A program made the translations under genes and the position numbers. Positions 1-9,721 of a stretch of DNA of 64,000 bases are shown in pieces (within the stretch, counting starts at the first letter, position 1; each line of letters starts with the position of its first letter). The stretch spans positions 62,001-126,000 of the forward strand of contig JARLJA010000143.1 in the NCBI GenBank assembly GCA_031291445.1. The letters run 5' to 3'. The notes beneath the pieces are model-generated. The model had not been told where the DNA came from. It saw nothing but the letters and a program-made list of their open reading frames with translations, and made no database searches. This stretch comes from Xanthobacteraceae bacterium. GTDB lineage: Bacteria > Pseudomonadota > Alphaproteobacteria > Rhizobiales > Xanthobacteraceae.

Positions 1-2
1 AC

Positions 3-2381
3 GGTTCGGCGGGCGGCAGCGGCACCGGCATGATCGTCGTGTCGAACGGCGGCGTCATCACCGTTGCCGACAATTCCTATATCGGGATGGCCGGCAACGC
101 CACTTTGACGGTGACGGGCAAGGGCTCGCGGTACGTCGACAACGGCAACGACGTCAACATCGGGGGCAACGGCACCGCCACGGTCAACATCCTCAACGGC
201 GGCAATCTCACCGCCAACAACAACGTCACGATCGGCGAGGGAGCCGGCGCCGCCACCGTCAACGTCGACGGCGTCGGCTCGATCCTCCAGTCCGCGCATC
301 TCACCATTGGCGACGGCAACTCCGGTTCGACGGCGACGCTGAACGTCACCAATGGCGGCACGGTCAACAGCGGCTATGCCGTCTTGGGCTTCGGGAATTC
401 CAGTGTCAACGGGGCTGCGAGCGTGAGCGGTGCCGGGTCTGTCTGGAACGTCACCTCGACCGTCAGCGGCAATTCGCTGGTGATCGGCAACTACGGCACC
501 GGCAGCCTGGCCGTCTCCAATGGCGGCGCCGCGACGGCGGCCGGCAACGTCGTGATCGCGCAGGAGGCGGGCTCCACCGGCACGCTGATCATCGGCTCGG
601 CGCCCGGCCACGCCGCCACGGCCCCCGGGTCGGTGACGGCGCCCAGCATCCAGTTCGGCGCCGGCACCGGCGAGATCGACTTCAACCACACCGGCGCGGC
701 CTACACCTTCGCCGTGCCGGTCTCCGGGTCCGGCATCATCGCCCAATGGGCGGGCCACACGATTCTCACCGGCGATTCCAGCGGCTTCACCGGGCGCGCC
801 TTCGTCGACGGCGGCACCCTCTCCGTCAACGGTTCGCTGGCCAACGCCACGGTCTATGTCGACACCGGCGGCACGCTCGGCGGCAACGGCACGGTGGGCG
901 CGCTGGCGGTGCATGCCGGCGGCATCCTGGCCCCCGGCAACTCCATCGGCACGCTGACCGTCGCCGCCAGCGCGTCCTTCGCCTCCGGCTCGTTCTACCA
1001 GGTCGAGGTCGACGGCAGCGGCCGTTCCGATCGGCTCGTCGTCGGCGGCGCCACCACCATCTCGGGCGGCACCGTGCAGGCGCTGGCGACGCCGAGCGTC
1101 TATTTCGGCGCTAACCGCTACACCATCCTGACCTCGGCCGGCGGCGTCACCGGTACCTTCGCGGGCGTCACCTCCAGCGCCGCCTTCCTGACGCCCTCGC
1201 TCAGCTACGACCACAACGACGTCTACCTGACGCTGACCCGCAACGCGGCCGGCTTCGCCAGCGTCGGCGCCACCCGCAACCAGACCGCCACCGGTGCGGC
1301 GGTCGACGCGGCCGGCTTCGGCAATCCGCTGTGGAACGCGGTGGTGACGTTGACCGCGGCGCAGGCCCGCACCGCGTTCGATCAGGTGTCCGGCGAGATC
1401 CATGCCTCGACGCGCGCGACCTTGGTCGAGGACAGCCGCTTCCTGCGTGATGCCGCGATCGACCGGCTGCGCGACGCCTTCCGCAATGCCGGCGCGCCCG
1501 GCGGCCCGGCGATGGCCTATGCGTCGACGGATCTCGCGCCGGCCGCACCGGATGCCTCGTTCGCCGTGTGGGGCCGCGCGATCGGATCGTGGGGCCGGAC
1601 CTCCAGCGACGGCAACGCGGCGGCGGTGTCGCACGACACCGCGGGCCTCGTCTCCGGCGTCGACGCGCTCATCTCCGACTTCACCCGGCTCGGCGCGCTG
1701 GCGGGCTACACCCGCACCAATCTCGACAGCGCCGCCACCGCTTCGACCGCCGGCAGCGACAATTTCCACGTCGGCGTCTATTCGGGCTCGCAGTGGGGCG
1801 CGCTCGGCCTGCGTGCGGGCGCGACCTACAGTTTCAACCGGATCGACGCGACGCGTTCGGTTGCCTTCCCCGGCTTTGCCGATCACCTGACCTCGGCTTA
1901 CGACGCCGGCACCTTCCAGGCGTTCGGCGACCTCGGCTACCGCATCGACGTCGCGCCGAAGGCCGCCGTCGAGCCGTTCGCCGGCATCGCCTATGTCGGC
2001 CTGCACACCAACGGCTTCGCGGAATCCGGCGGCGCCGCCGCACTGACCGGATCTGGCGTCAACACCGATGTCACCTTCTCGACGCTCGGGATGCGCAGCG
2101 CGGTCGGCTTCGACCTCGGCGGCATGGCCGCCACCTGGAAGGGGTCGCTCGGCTGGCGCCACGCGTTCGGCGACGTCACGCCTCTGGCGACGCTCGCCTT
2201 CGCCGGCGGCAATCCTTTCACGGTCGCGGGCGCGCCCATTGCGCGCGACGCCGCGGCGATCGACGCCGGCTTCGACGTCGTTGTCATGCGCGGCGTCACC
2301 TTCGGCATTTCCTACTCCGGGCAGCTCGCGCACGGTTTCCAGGACAACGGCGTGAGAGCCGATCTCGACTGGAAGTTCTGA
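3..2381 (+). CDS. Autotransporter (type V secretion), 5' end outside window
   Basis: The frame is open from the first base of the window, so the N-terminus and signal peptide lie upstream. The visible 793 residues begin with a Gly/Asn/Thr/Val-rich passenger made of repeated beta-strand units with motifs such as GNGTATVNILNGG, VNVDGVGS and GTGSLAVSNGG. They resemble the T5SS/PEP-CTERM-associated repeats. A linker unit (GGTLGGNGTVGALAVHAGG, near base 870) precedes the C-terminal barrel, which starts near base 1560 with FAVWGRAIGSWGR and ends in the aromatic residue LDWKF, typical of autotransporter beta-domains. The passenger should be exported across the outer membrane and shown at or released from the surface. 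The substrate or adhesion target cannot be read. It ends 66 bases before a convergent acyl-CoA synthetase. Confidence 0.88.
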   Translation, partial: GSAGGSGTGMIVVSNGGVITVADNSYIGMAGNATLTVTGKGSRYVDNGNDVNIGGNGTATVNILNGGNLTANNNVTIGEGAGAATVNVDGVGSILQSAHLTIGDGNSGSTATLNVTNGGTVNSGYAVLGFGNSSVNGAASVSGAGSVWNVTSTVSGNSLVIGNYGTGSLAVSNGGAATAAGNVVIAQEAGSTGTLIIGSAPGHAATAPGSVTAPSIQFGAGTGEIDFNHTGAAYTFAVPVSGSGIIAQWAGHTILTGDSSGFTGRAFVDGGTLSVNGSLANATVYVDTGGTLGGNGTVGALAVHAGGILAPGNSIGTLTVAASASFASGSFYQVEVDGSGRSDRLVVGGATTISGGTVQALATPSVYFGANRYTILTSAGGVTGTFAGVTSSAAFLTPSLSYDHNDVYLTLTRNAAGFASVGATRNQTATGAAVDAAGFGNPLWNAVVTLTAAQARTAFDQVSGEIHASTRATLVEDSRFLRDAAIDRLRDAFRNAGAPGGPAMAYASTDLAPAAPDASFAVWGRAIGSWGRTSSDGNAAAVSHDTAGLVSGVDALISDFTRLGALAGYTRTNLDSAATASTAGSDNFHVGVYSGSQWGALGLRAGATYSFNRIDATRSVAFPGFADHLTSAYDAGTFQAFGDLGYRIDVAPKAAVEPFAGIAYVGLHTNGFAESGGAAALTGSGVNTDVTFSTLGMRSAVGFDLGGMAATWKGSLGWRHAFGDVTPLATLAFAGGNPFTVAGAPIARDAAAIDAGFDVVVMRGVTFGISYSGQLAHGFQDNGVRADLDWKF

Positions 2382-2447
2382 CCCGGCCGCCGCGGTCGCG
2401 CCGCTTCGGGAGAACGCGGCCCGTGCTGCCGGAGCGAGCCGCGGCCC

Positions 2448-4031
2448 TCACCCGGCGAACTGCTCCCGGAGCACCTTCTTCATCACCTTGCCGTTGGCGT
2501 TGCGCGGCAGCGGCTCGGTGATGACGTCGATGGTTTCCGGCACCTTGTAGTCGGCGAGCTGGGTGGCGCACAGCCGGCGCAGCTCGAACGACTCGAGCTG
2601 CGGATTGCGGGTGACGACCACCGCGTGGACCCGTTCGCCCAGCACCGGGCACGGCCGGGCGATGATGGCGCTCTCGACCACGTCGGGGTGGCTGGCGAGC
2701 ACCGATTCGACCTCGGCGGAATAGATCTTGTAGCCGCCGCGGTTGATCATGTCCTTCTTGCGGTCGAACACCCGCACGAAGCCGTGCTCATCGATGGAGC
2801 CGAGATCGCCGGAGTGCCAGAACCCGCCGGTGAAACTCTCGGCGGTGGCGGCGGCATTGTTCCAGTAGCCCTTGATCACCGAGCCGCCGTGGATCCAGAG
2901 CTCGCCGACGCTGCCGCGGGGCGCCTCGCGGCCATACTCGTCCATGATGACGATGGTGGCGCCGGGGCAGGGCAGCCCGACGCTGTCGAGGTGCGACGCG
3001 GTCAGGTGCGGCGGCATGATGGTGGACGGCGAGGTGGTCTCGGTGGCGCCATAGGCGTTGATGAGCTGCAGCCGGGGCACCTTGCGCGCCAGCTTCTCGA
3101 TGGTCGCGACCGGCATCGGCGCGCCGCCGTAGCCGCCGATGCGCCAGGCCGACAGGTCGTGGGAGTCGAAATCCGCCTGCAGCAGGCAGAGATTGTACAT
3201 CGCCGGCACCATTACGGTCTGGGTCACGCGCTCGCGCGCCGCGATCGCCAGGTACTCGGCGGCCTTGAAGTCCGGCACGATGACCAGGGCGCCGGCGCAG
3301 CGCACCATGGTCATGACGTTGGCGACCATCCCGGTGACGTGGGACAGCGGCACCGCGGCGATCGAGCGATCATCGCGGGTCAGCGCCATGCACGCCACGT
3401 AGATCATGGCCGAATGGATGACATTGAAGTGGGACAGCATCGCGCCCTTCGGCCGTCCGGTGGTCCCGGAGGTGTAGAGGATCAGCGCGGTGTCTTCCTC
3501 ACCGATCGCGGCTGGCGGGTCCTGCGACGCGATCGCTTCGAGATCGCGATAGCTCTCGCTCCCAACCGCGATGCGATGGCGCAGCGCCGGCGCCTCCGCC
3601 GCGTCGGGCACCCGGTCGGCGAAGTCCGGCTCGTGAATGATGGCGGCCGCCCCCGAATCGGTGAGCACGTAGGCGATCTCGGGCCTCTGCTGGCGCGTGC
3701 TCAGCACCACCGGGATCAGCCCGAGGCGGCTGGCGGCGAACATCGCCAGCACGATCTCGATGCGATTGCCAAGCAGCAGCGCGATGCGGTCGCCGCGCCG
3801 AAGCCCGAGCCCGGCAAGGCCCGCGGCGAGCCGCGCCGAGGTCTCGCGCGTCTGCGTCCAGCTCAACCGGGTCTCCCCCGCGATCAGCGCTTCGCCGTCC
3901 GGATTGCCGGCGGCGGCCTCCTCGACCATCTGCCAGATGCTCCGCGGCCGTGCGACAATGGCTGGCACCACGCGGTCGCCGAACCGCGCTTCGCGCTGCA
4001 TGGCGGGGATGGCGACACTGGACCAGGGCAT
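2448..4031 (-). CDS. Acyl-CoA synthetase (AMP-forming ligase)
   Basis: This 527-residue adenylate-forming enzyme should activate a carboxylic acid to acyl-AMP and then acyl-CoA. The phosphate-binding signature YTSGTTGRPKG lies near residues 184-195. The A5 motif NAYGATETT follows, then the hinge region with GFWHSGDLG and DRKKDMINRGGYKIY. The catalytic C-terminal lysine lies in LPRNANGKVMKK. Length and motif order are those of class I fatty or aryl acyl-CoA ligases. The start ATG is preceded by GAGGAAAC at good spacing. It is convergent with the autotransporter and divergent from the outer membrane protein. No neighbour indicates the acid used, so substrate specificity is open. Confidence 0.9.
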   Translation of the reverse strand: MPWSSVAIPAMQREARFGDRVVPAIVARPRSIWQMVEEAAAGNPDGEALIAGETRLSWTQTRETSARLAAGLAGLGLRRGDRIALLLGNRIEIVLAMFAASRLGLIPVVLSTRQQRPEIAYVLTDSGAAAIIHEPDFADRVPDAAEAPALRHRIAVGSESYRDLEAIASQDPPAAIGEEDTALILYTSGTTGRPKGAMLSHFNVIHSAMIYVACMALTRDDRSIAAVPLSHVTGMVANVMTMVRCAGALVIVPDFKAAEYLAIAARERVTQTVMVPAMYNLCLLQADFDSHDLSAWRIGGYGGAPMPVATIEKLARKVPRLQLINAYGATETTSPSTIMPPHLTASHLDSVGLPCPGATIVIMDEYGREAPRGSVGELWIHGGSVIKGYWNNAAATAESFTGGFWHSGDLGSIDEHGFVRVFDRKKDMINRGGYKIYSAEVESVLASHPDVVESAIIARPCPVLGERVHAVVVTRNPQLESFELRRLCATQLADYKVPETIDVITEPLPRNANGKVMKKVLREQFAG

Positions 4032-4266
4032 GTTTCCTCTTTGTTTCTTGTGGCGATGGTCGATCGAAAACTAGCTTTCTCCGCGTCGTCGGACAAGGCA
4101 ACCCTCCGGGCGACCTCCCGCTCATGCTGAGCCCACCGAACGGGTTCCGACGTCCTTCCTGGCGAGCGTGCAAACCGGTCAACAGGCGCCTGCGACCCGG
4201 CTCGGCGGGTGTCGCATCCCGGCAACAGTCGGCAGCAATGCGCCCTTGGGATCGTTCGGTCCAATC

Positions 4267-4282
4267 GACTGGTTATCCAGTC
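4267..4282. promoter_or_regulatory. Small palindrome in divergent promoter region
   Basis: The 313-base gap between the acyl-CoA synthetase start and the outer membrane protein start has no gene. It holds a perfect 6-base inverted repeat GACTGG-TTAT-CCAGTC about 60 bases before the barrel gene. It could be an operator for either divergent gene. The short arm length means chance is possible. Confidence 0.25.
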
Positions 4283-4344
4283 CAAGCCGGTGCGACCGAC
4301 GCACTCTATGATGGAACCAAATGGATTGACCGGAGAACGTCTTG

Positions 4345-5772
4345 ATGTCCTGGAAGTTGGTGCCCGTCGCGCTGGTCGCCGTGGTTGTCGCTCACGGTGC
4401 ATTTGCCGCCGATCTCGCGCCGCGGACGTATACCAAGGCCCCGGTCGCAACTGATCCGGTCTTCAACTGGAGCGGTCCCTACGTCGGCGTCAACCTGGGT
4501 TACGGTGCCGCCTCCGATCCGGTCAAGCTGGCCTTCACACCGGCGAGCGATGGGGGCGAACAGCCGACCGTTGCCCCGGCCGGCTGGCTCGGCGGCGGCC
4601 AACTGGGCTACAATTATCAGGCAGGTCGATGGGTCCTGGGCGTCGAGGGCGACGTCCAGGCGACTGCGCTCAGGCAGTCGATCTGCTTCGATTTCTGCAA
4701 CCCGTCGATTACGTTCCGGGTTACGCAGGAGTTGCCGTGGTTCGCAACGATGCGGGGTCGCGTCGGTTACGCGGCGGGACCGGCGCTCATCTACGCGACC
4801 GGGGGCGCCGCTTTTACAAGCGTGAAGACTGCACTCGTCGATACCTTCGCCCCTGCACCGGATGTGGCGGGCACGTTCAATGACGTCAGGACCGGCTGGG
4901 TGGTCGGCGGCGGCATCGAGGCAATGCTCGGCGGGCACTGGACCGCGAAGGCGGAATATCTCTATCTCGATTTCGGCACCGTCACGCACGCGATGAGCGA
5001 TACCTTTCTGGGGCCGTCAAACCCCAACGTGTTTGCGATCGGCGTGCGGGAGCAGGTGTTTCGCGTCGGCCTGAACTATCTGCTCGACGATCCGGGCCGC
5101 GGTTCGGCATTTGCAATGATCGGCGCACCGCCGATCATGGCTGCGGCTCACAGTTGGAGCGGCCTCTATGTCGGCGGCAATCTGGGTGCCGCGGCCGGCG
5201 CTGGGCCAGCCGCGTTTGGTGGCGACAACGTGGTCAACAATCAGAGCAGCTTTTCGCCAAGGGCGCTTGTTGGAGGCCTGCAGGCTGGCGTGAACTGGCA
5301 GGCGCAAAACCTGGTATTCGGCATCGAGGGCGACTTCCAACTCGACGGCCAGCACCAGAAGGACTGCTACGATTTCTGCCTGCCCACGCAGTACATCAAT
5401 TTCGACGAGAGGCTGCCGTGGTTCGCCACCGAGCGTCTGCGGGTCGGCTACGCGATGGGGCCGCTCCTGATCTATGCTACCGGCGGCGCGGCGCAGGGGA
5501 AGGCGGAGACTACCTATGTGAACTACGACGGCATCCTGTGGTCTTCCGGCAGTTTCGCCGACGTCAAATCCGGCTGGACCGCGGGTGGTGGCCTGGAAGC
5601 CGCACTGACCGATCGCTGGTCCGTGAAGGCCGAGTATCTCTATCTCGATCTCGGCCATGTCGATCACGCCATGCCCGACCGGTTCTTCGAGGGTGCAAAC
5701 GACAATTTCTGGAGCACGATCCACGACCACATCTTTCGCTTGGGCGTAAACTACAAGGTCGCCCCGTTCTGA
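4345..5772 (+). CDS. Outer membrane protein with two tandem Omp25/RopB-type barrels
   Basis: This 475-residue protein has a signal peptide (residues 1-22, ending AHGAFAADL) and two copies of the small outer membrane beta-barrel domain. Copy one starts at NWSGPYVGVNLGYG and ends at VFRVGLNYLLDD. Copy two starts near residue 270 at SWSGLYVGGNLG and ends in FRLGVNYKVAPF with a terminal Phe. Each half carries a CxxxC pair (CFDFC, CYDFC), the block LPWFAT, LIYATGGAA, and KAEYLYLDLG or its close variant. Single-barrel relatives are about half this length. The ATG at 4345 is chosen over the adjacent in-frame TTG at 4342; GGAG lies nine bases upstream. It is probably a structural or porin-like envelope protein. 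Confidence 0.88.
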   Translation: MSWKLVPVALVAVVVAHGAFAADLAPRTYTKAPVATDPVFNWSGPYVGVNLGYGAASDPVKLAFTPASDGGEQPTVAPAGWLGGGQLGYNYQAGRWVLGVEGDVQATALRQSICFDFCNPSITFRVTQELPWFATMRGRVGYAAGPALIYATGGAAFTSVKTALVDTFAPAPDVAGTFNDVRTGWVVGGGIEAMLGGHWTAKAEYLYLDFGTVTHAMSDTFLGPSNPNVFAIGVREQVFRVGLNYLLDDPGRGSAFAMIGAPPIMAAAHSWSGLYVGGNLGAAAGAGPAAFGGDNVVNNQSSFSPRALVGGLQAGVNWQAQNLVFGIEGDFQLDGQHQKDCYDFCLPTQYINFDERLPWFATERLRVGYAMGPLLIYATGGAAQGKAETTYVNYDGILWSSGSFADVKSGWTAGGGLEAALTDRWSVKAEYLYLDLGHVDHAMPDRFFEGANDNFWSTIHDHIFRLGVNYKVAPF

Positions 5773-5929
5773 GGCCCCGCCCTGGTCGACGGTGGGCGCA
5801 GATATTTGAAGAGAGCAGATGGCCCCCGCCCGGCGTCTTGATTGGCCGGAGGCCAGCCGTTCCAGGTTTGTGAACCGGTTGTTGCATTCACGCGACCCAG
5901 GAGTTCCCACCCGCCGTTACGACCATCAC

Positions 5930-6388
5930 ATGCAGACAATTCCCGACCCGCAGCTGAAATTATCCACTGACGATCCCCCCGAACACGACCACTTGCCGCC
6001 GGCGTCGCCGCCAGGCCCGGCGAAGTTGCTGGGCTCGCGGGATATCCGAGCCGCCCGGCTCGAGGCGATCAAGGCCGACATCGACGAAAACGCAGTCCGG
6101 ACGGCACTGTCGATCGGTGATGTCGCCGCCAGGCACGGCGTTTCGGTGCGGCGCATCCGTCGCCTGTTCGAAGGCACCGGCACGACGTTCTCCGCCTATA
6201 TACGCGAGCAGCGTCTGCTCGCGGCCCGTCGCATGCTGACGGATCCGCAATATGACCAGCGCGCGATCGGGGCGATCGCATTCGATGTCGGATTCGGCGA
6301 CTTGTCCTACTTCAACCGCGTGTTTCGCCAGCGCTTCGGCGCCACGCCGTCGGAGATTCGCGCGGCAGCGCGGGAGGAACCGGAATAA
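5930..6388 (+). CDS. AraC-family regulator, DNA-binding domain only
   Basis: The product of 152 residues ends in a complete AraC-type double helix-turn-helix: IGDVAARHGVSVRRIRRLF, then IAFDVGFGDLSYFNRVFRQR and FGATPSEIR. There is no recognisable effector-binding domain, only a short Pro/Asp-rich N-terminus. It probably acts as a small DNA-binding regulator, or its activity depends on a partner. The start is uncertain. An in-frame ATG at 5819, with a purine-rich stretch just upstream, would add 37 arginine-rich residues that do not look conserved. It follows the two-barrel protein and is convergent with dadA. Its targets are unknown. Confidence 0.8.
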   Translation: MQTIPDPQLKLSTDDPPEHDHLPPASPPGPAKLLGSRDIRAARLEAIKADIDENAVRTALSIGDVAARHGVSVRRIRRLFEGTGTTFSAYIREQRLLAARRMLTDPQYDQRAIGAIAFDVGFGDLSYFNRVFRQRFGATPSEIRAAAREEPE

Positions 6389-6411
6389 GGGCGCCGTCGC
6401 CGCCGCACGCG

Positions 6412-7665
6412 TTAGCCGTATCGCTCGATGCCCAACCCGGCGTGATCGAACTCCGGCGTCTTGCCCGCGATCAGGTCCGTGAGCAGCCGCGCCGACCCGC
6501 AGGCCATGGTCCAGCCCAGCGTGCCGTGCCCGGTGTTGAGGTAGAGGTTGCCATAGCGGGTCGGGCCGATGATCGGCGGCCCGTCCGGCGTCATCGGCCG
6601 CAGCCCGCTCCAGAACTCCGCAGCGGCGAGGTCGCCGCCGCCCGGAAACAGATCGGTCAGCGACCGCACCAGCGTCGCTCGCCGCGACGCCGGCAGCGCG
6701 TTGTTGTAGCCGCCGAGCTCCGCCGTGCCGCCGACGCGGATGCGATGGCCCAGCCGGGTGATGGCGACCTTGTGCTGCTCGTCCATCACGGTGGAGACCG
6801 GGGCGCCGGCCTCAGCAGTCACCGGCAAGGTGAGCGAATAGCCCTTTACCGGATAGACCGGAACGTCGATGCCGACCGGTGCGAGCAGCAGCGGCGAATA
6901 GCTGCCGAGCGCGACGACATAGGCCTCGGACTGCACGAGCCCCGTGCTGGTGCGGACGCCGGTGACCCGGGCGCCGTCGGCGATGATGGCGTCGATCGCG
7001 GTCTCGTACTGGAAACGCACCCCTGCCTCGGCGGCGCGCAGCGCCAGCTCCCGGGTGAACATGTGGCAGTCGCCGGTCTCGTCGCCGGGCAGCCGCAGCC
7101 CGCCGGCGAACGCCACCGCCGCGGTGGAGAGACCGGGCTCGGCCGCGATGCAGCCGGCGCGGTCGAGCACCTCGAAGGCGACGCCGTAGCGGCGCAGCAC
7201 TGCGAGATCCTTGTCGATGTGATCGAGCTGGGCGGCGTCGCGAAACAGCTGCAGGGTGCCGCGGCTGCGTTCGTCATAGGCGATGCCGGTCTCCGCCCGC
7301 AGCGCCCGCAGGCAGTCGCGGCTGTATTCGGCCAGCGGCACCATGCGCGCCTTGTTGACGGCGTAGCGCGCCGACGTGCAGTTGCGCAGCATCCGCGCGA
7401 TGAAGATCCACATCGCCGGGTCGAGCCGCGGCCGGATCACCAGCGGCCCGTGGGTGTCGAGCAGCCATTTCACCGCCTTCACCGGCACCCCGGGGCCTGC
7501 CCAGGGCGAGGCGTAGCCAGGCGAGATCTCTCCGGCATTGGCGAAGCTCGTCTCGAGCCCGGCGCCGGGCTGGCGGTCGATCACGGTCACCTCGTGCCCC
7601 GCCTTCGCGAGTTCATAGGCCGAGGTGACGCCGATGACGCCGGCGCCCAGAATCAGGATCTTCAC
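6412..7665 (-). CDS. dadA: D-amino acid dehydrogenase
   Basis: This FAD-dependent DAO-family oxidoreductase has 417 residues. The dinucleotide-binding fold is at the very N-terminus ([19 protein letters not shown], ending in VTVID). Family blocks follow: [31 protein letters not shown], and the C-terminal FAD contact [17 protein letters not shown] with [16 protein letters not shown]. It should oxidise D-amino acids to 2-oxo acids and ammonia at the inner membrane, feeding electrons to quinone. The start is a GTG at 7663-7665 with AAGGAG nine bases upstream. Longer upstream reading gives no family sequence. It is divergent from draT. A catabolic link to the aminotransferase/deacylase genes downstream is an inference from location only. 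Confidence 0.92.
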   Translation of the reverse strand: MKILILGAGVIGVTSAYELAKAGHEVTVIDRQPGAGLETSFANAGEISPGYASPWAGPGVPVKAVKWLLDTHGPLVIRPRLDPAMWIFIARMLRNCTSARYAVNKARMVPLAEYSRDCLRALRAETGIAYDERSRGTLQLFRDAAQLDHIDKDLAVLRRYGVAFEVLDRAGCIAAEPGLSTAAVAFAGGLRLPGDETGDCHMFTRELALRAAEAGVRFQYETAIDAIIADGARVTGVRTSTGLVQSEAYVVALGSYSPLLLAPVGIDVPVYPVKGYSLTLPVTAEAGAPVSTVMDEQHKVAITRLGHRIRVGGTAELGGYNNALPASRRATLVRSLTDLFPGGGDLAAAEFWSGLRPMTPDGPPIIGPTRYGNLYLNTGHGTLGWTMACGSARLLTDLIAGKTPEFDHAGLGIERYG

Positions 7666-7938
7666 TGCTGCTGTCTCCTTCGCAACCCGGCGGCCAGAGC
7701 CGGTTGCCCGGCGTTGCTGGGAGGATGCCACGCCCGGTGGACCCAGGCGAGGCGCGGTGCGATCACTTTCGGACGAAGCAGGCATCGCGAGATGCGCCGG
7801 TTGAGCCGCGCGACCGGAGCCGCGCCGTGCCGCTTGACGCAGGTCAACGCCGGCGCTCCCGGAAGGCTCGTATTTTAGTTCGTGGGCTGGGGGCGGCGTC
7901 GAGGCGCCCAAACGGTTTCCGCCTGATCGGGGCACGGC

Positions 7939-8748
7939 GTGATCGGACACTCGAGCAACCTCCTGGGCGTGCCGATGGAGCTCCTGGTCCATCGCGACTT
8001 CAATGACTACCCGATGCCGCTGCATATTTCCGGCGTCCGGGAGATGAACCCGAACCTGTTCGAAATGCTCGCCCAGGCCTCGGATCTGCCCGATGCCGAC
8101 GAAGCCTTCACCTGCTACATGATGGCGATGTTCGGCATCGATCGCGAGCAGCGCGAGGACCCCGCCGGCCAGGGTGGCGCGCCGCGCCGCCGCCGCTATC
8201 GCTCGTCGTTCCTGCGATTGCTCAAGGGCTGGGGCTACGACAGCAACGGGCCCGAGGGCGCGGTGCTCAAGGGCTGGGTGGAAAGTCGGTTCGGCCTGTT
8301 TCCGACCTTTCACAAGGAGATCATCCATCGCATCTCCAGCCGCGCCTGGACCACCTACGTCGTGGAAAAGATGTCGAGCCGCTTTCACAGCAACTCCATC
8401 TATACCCAGCTCGACCTGCTGTTCGAGTTCTGCCAGTGGGCGCTGGCGCGCCTGGTGGCGCCGGGCGAGACCCATCTCACCCTCTACCGCGGCATCAACG
8501 CTTTCGACGAGCACCGGATCGTGGAGCGGATCGACCGGCGAACGGTCCTGATGCGGCTCAACAATCTCAGCTCCTTCACCTCCGACCGCGACATCGCCGG
8601 CTGCTTCGGCGACACCATCCTCACCGTCCAGGTCCCCATGTCCAAGGTGGTGTTCTTCAACACCCTGCTGTCGGCGCGTCCGCTGAAGGGCGAGGGCGAA
8701 TATCTGGTGATCGGCGGCGACTATCGCGTCACCGCGGGATATTTCTGA
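7939..8748 (+). CDS. draT: NAD+-dinitrogenase-reductase ADP-ribosyltransferase
   Basis: DraT transfers ADP-ribose from NAD+ to an arginine of the nitrogenase iron protein NifH, switching nitrogen fixation off when ammonium appears or energy falls. The 269-residue product carries family blocks [31 protein letters not shown], the NAD-binding TLYRGIN, and [19 protein letters not shown]. An in-frame stop at 7924-7926 leaves the GTG at 7939 as the first plausible start. It precedes draG by two bases and the two are surely cotranscribed. No nif gene is in the window, so the target enzyme must be encoded elsewhere. Identity is firm from motifs and from the draG partner. Confidence 0.93.
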   Translation: MIGHSSNLLGVPMELLVHRDFNDYPMPLHISGVREMNPNLFEMLAQASDLPDADEAFTCYMMAMFGIDREQREDPAGQGGAPRRRRYRSSFLRLLKGWGYDSNGPEGAVLKGWVESRFGLFPTFHKEIIHRISSRAWTTYVVEKMSSRFHSNSIYTQLDLLFEFCQWALARLVAPGETHLTLYRGINAFDEHRIVERIDRRTVLMRLNNLSSFTSDRDIAGCFGDTILTVQVPMSKVVFFNTLLSARPLKGEGEYLVIGGDYRVTAGYF

Positions 8749-8750
8749 CC

Positions 8751-9653
8751 ATGACGGGTGCGATGACGGATATCGGTCTGCTCGACCGGGCGCTGGCGGC
8801 CTATCTTGGATTCGCCGCTGGCGACGCGCTCGGCGCCACCGTCGAGTTCATGACCAAAGGTGAGATCGCCGCGCAGCACGGCGTGCATCGCGACCTCACC
8901 GGAGGCGGCTGGCTGCGGCTCGCCCCCGGCGCCGTCACCGACGACACCGAAATGGCCCTGGCGCTCGGCCGCTCGCTGGTGCGCCGGGGCGGCTTCGACA
9001 TCCGCGACGTCTGCGACGAGTTCGCGCTGTGGCTGAAGTCCGGCCCCGCCGACGTCGGCAACACCTGCCGTCGCGGCATCCGCCGCTACGTGATGCATGG
9101 CACCGTCGAGGGGCCGTTCTACGAGGGCGCCGCCGGCAACGGCGCCGCCATGCGCATCCTTCCCGTGGCGTTGGCGAGCCTGGACAACCCGGACGCCGCG
9201 GCGGCGTGGACACGGGCTCAATGTCACATCACCCATAACCATCCGCTGTCGGACGCGGCCACGCTGGCGCTGGTGCGGATGATGCACGGTCTCTTGTCGG
9301 GGGGCGGCAAGCCCGCGGCGCGCGAAGTCGCCGGGGCCCTGATCGCCGAGCATCCCGCCTTTGGCTTCGATCCGTATCGCGGCCAGAGCTCCGGCTATGT
9401 CGTCGACACCATGACCACAGTGCTGCACTTCTATTTCACGACGGACTCTTTTTCCGATTGCGTCGTCGCGGCGGTCAACCAGGGCGGCGACGCCGACACC
9501 ACCGGCGCCCTGGCGGCGATGCTCGCCGGCGCCACCTACGGGCTGGCCGCGGTGCCGAAACGGTGGCTCGACCGGCTCGACGCCGCAGTCGTCGCCGAAA
9601 TCCGTCGCCAGGTGCCCGAGCTGCTGGCGATCGCCGCGGCCGCTGCGGGGTGA
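8751..9653 (+). CDS. draG: ADP-ribosyl-[dinitrogen reductase] hydrolase
   Basis: DraG removes ADP-ribose from NifH and so restores nitrogenase activity, opposing DraT. The 300-residue ADP-ribosylglycohydrolase shows the metal-binding signatures of the family: [10 protein letters not shown] and [10 protein letters not shown] near the N-terminus, [10 protein letters not shown] in the middle, and [15 protein letters not shown] near the C-terminus, which supplies the aspartates of the binuclear metal centre. The start ATG at 8751 lies two bases after the draT stop. A second in-frame ATG at 8763 is possible. The gene runs towards the aminotransferase gene on the other strand, with 68 bases between them that hold a GC-rich inverted repeat. 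Confidence 0.93.
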   Translation: MTGAMTDIGLLDRALAAYLGFAAGDALGATVEFMTKGEIAAQHGVHRDLTGGGWLRLAPGAVTDDTEMALALGRSLVRRGGFDIRDVCDEFALWLKSGPADVGNTCRRGIRRYVMHGTVEGPFYEGAAGNGAAMRILPVALASLDNPDAAAAWTRAQCHITHNHPLSDAATLALVRMMHGLLSGGGKPAAREVAGALIAEHPAFGFDPYRGQSSGYVVDTMTTVLHFYFTTDSFSDCVVAAVNQGGDADTTGALAAMLAGATYGLAAVPKRWLDRLDAAVVAEIRRQVPELLAIAAAAAG

Positions 9654-9721
9654 AGCAATTCGCCGGCGAGGTCCGTTCTGGTCGGTATGTCCAGGCCGGC
9701 CGTTCCGGCCGAGCGCGACGG

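Noticed and set aside
9654-9721. GC-rich hairpin between draG and the aminotransferase as a terminator
   Set aside because: The stem is short (about six pairs) and no T-run follows on either strand, so I do not list it as a terminator.
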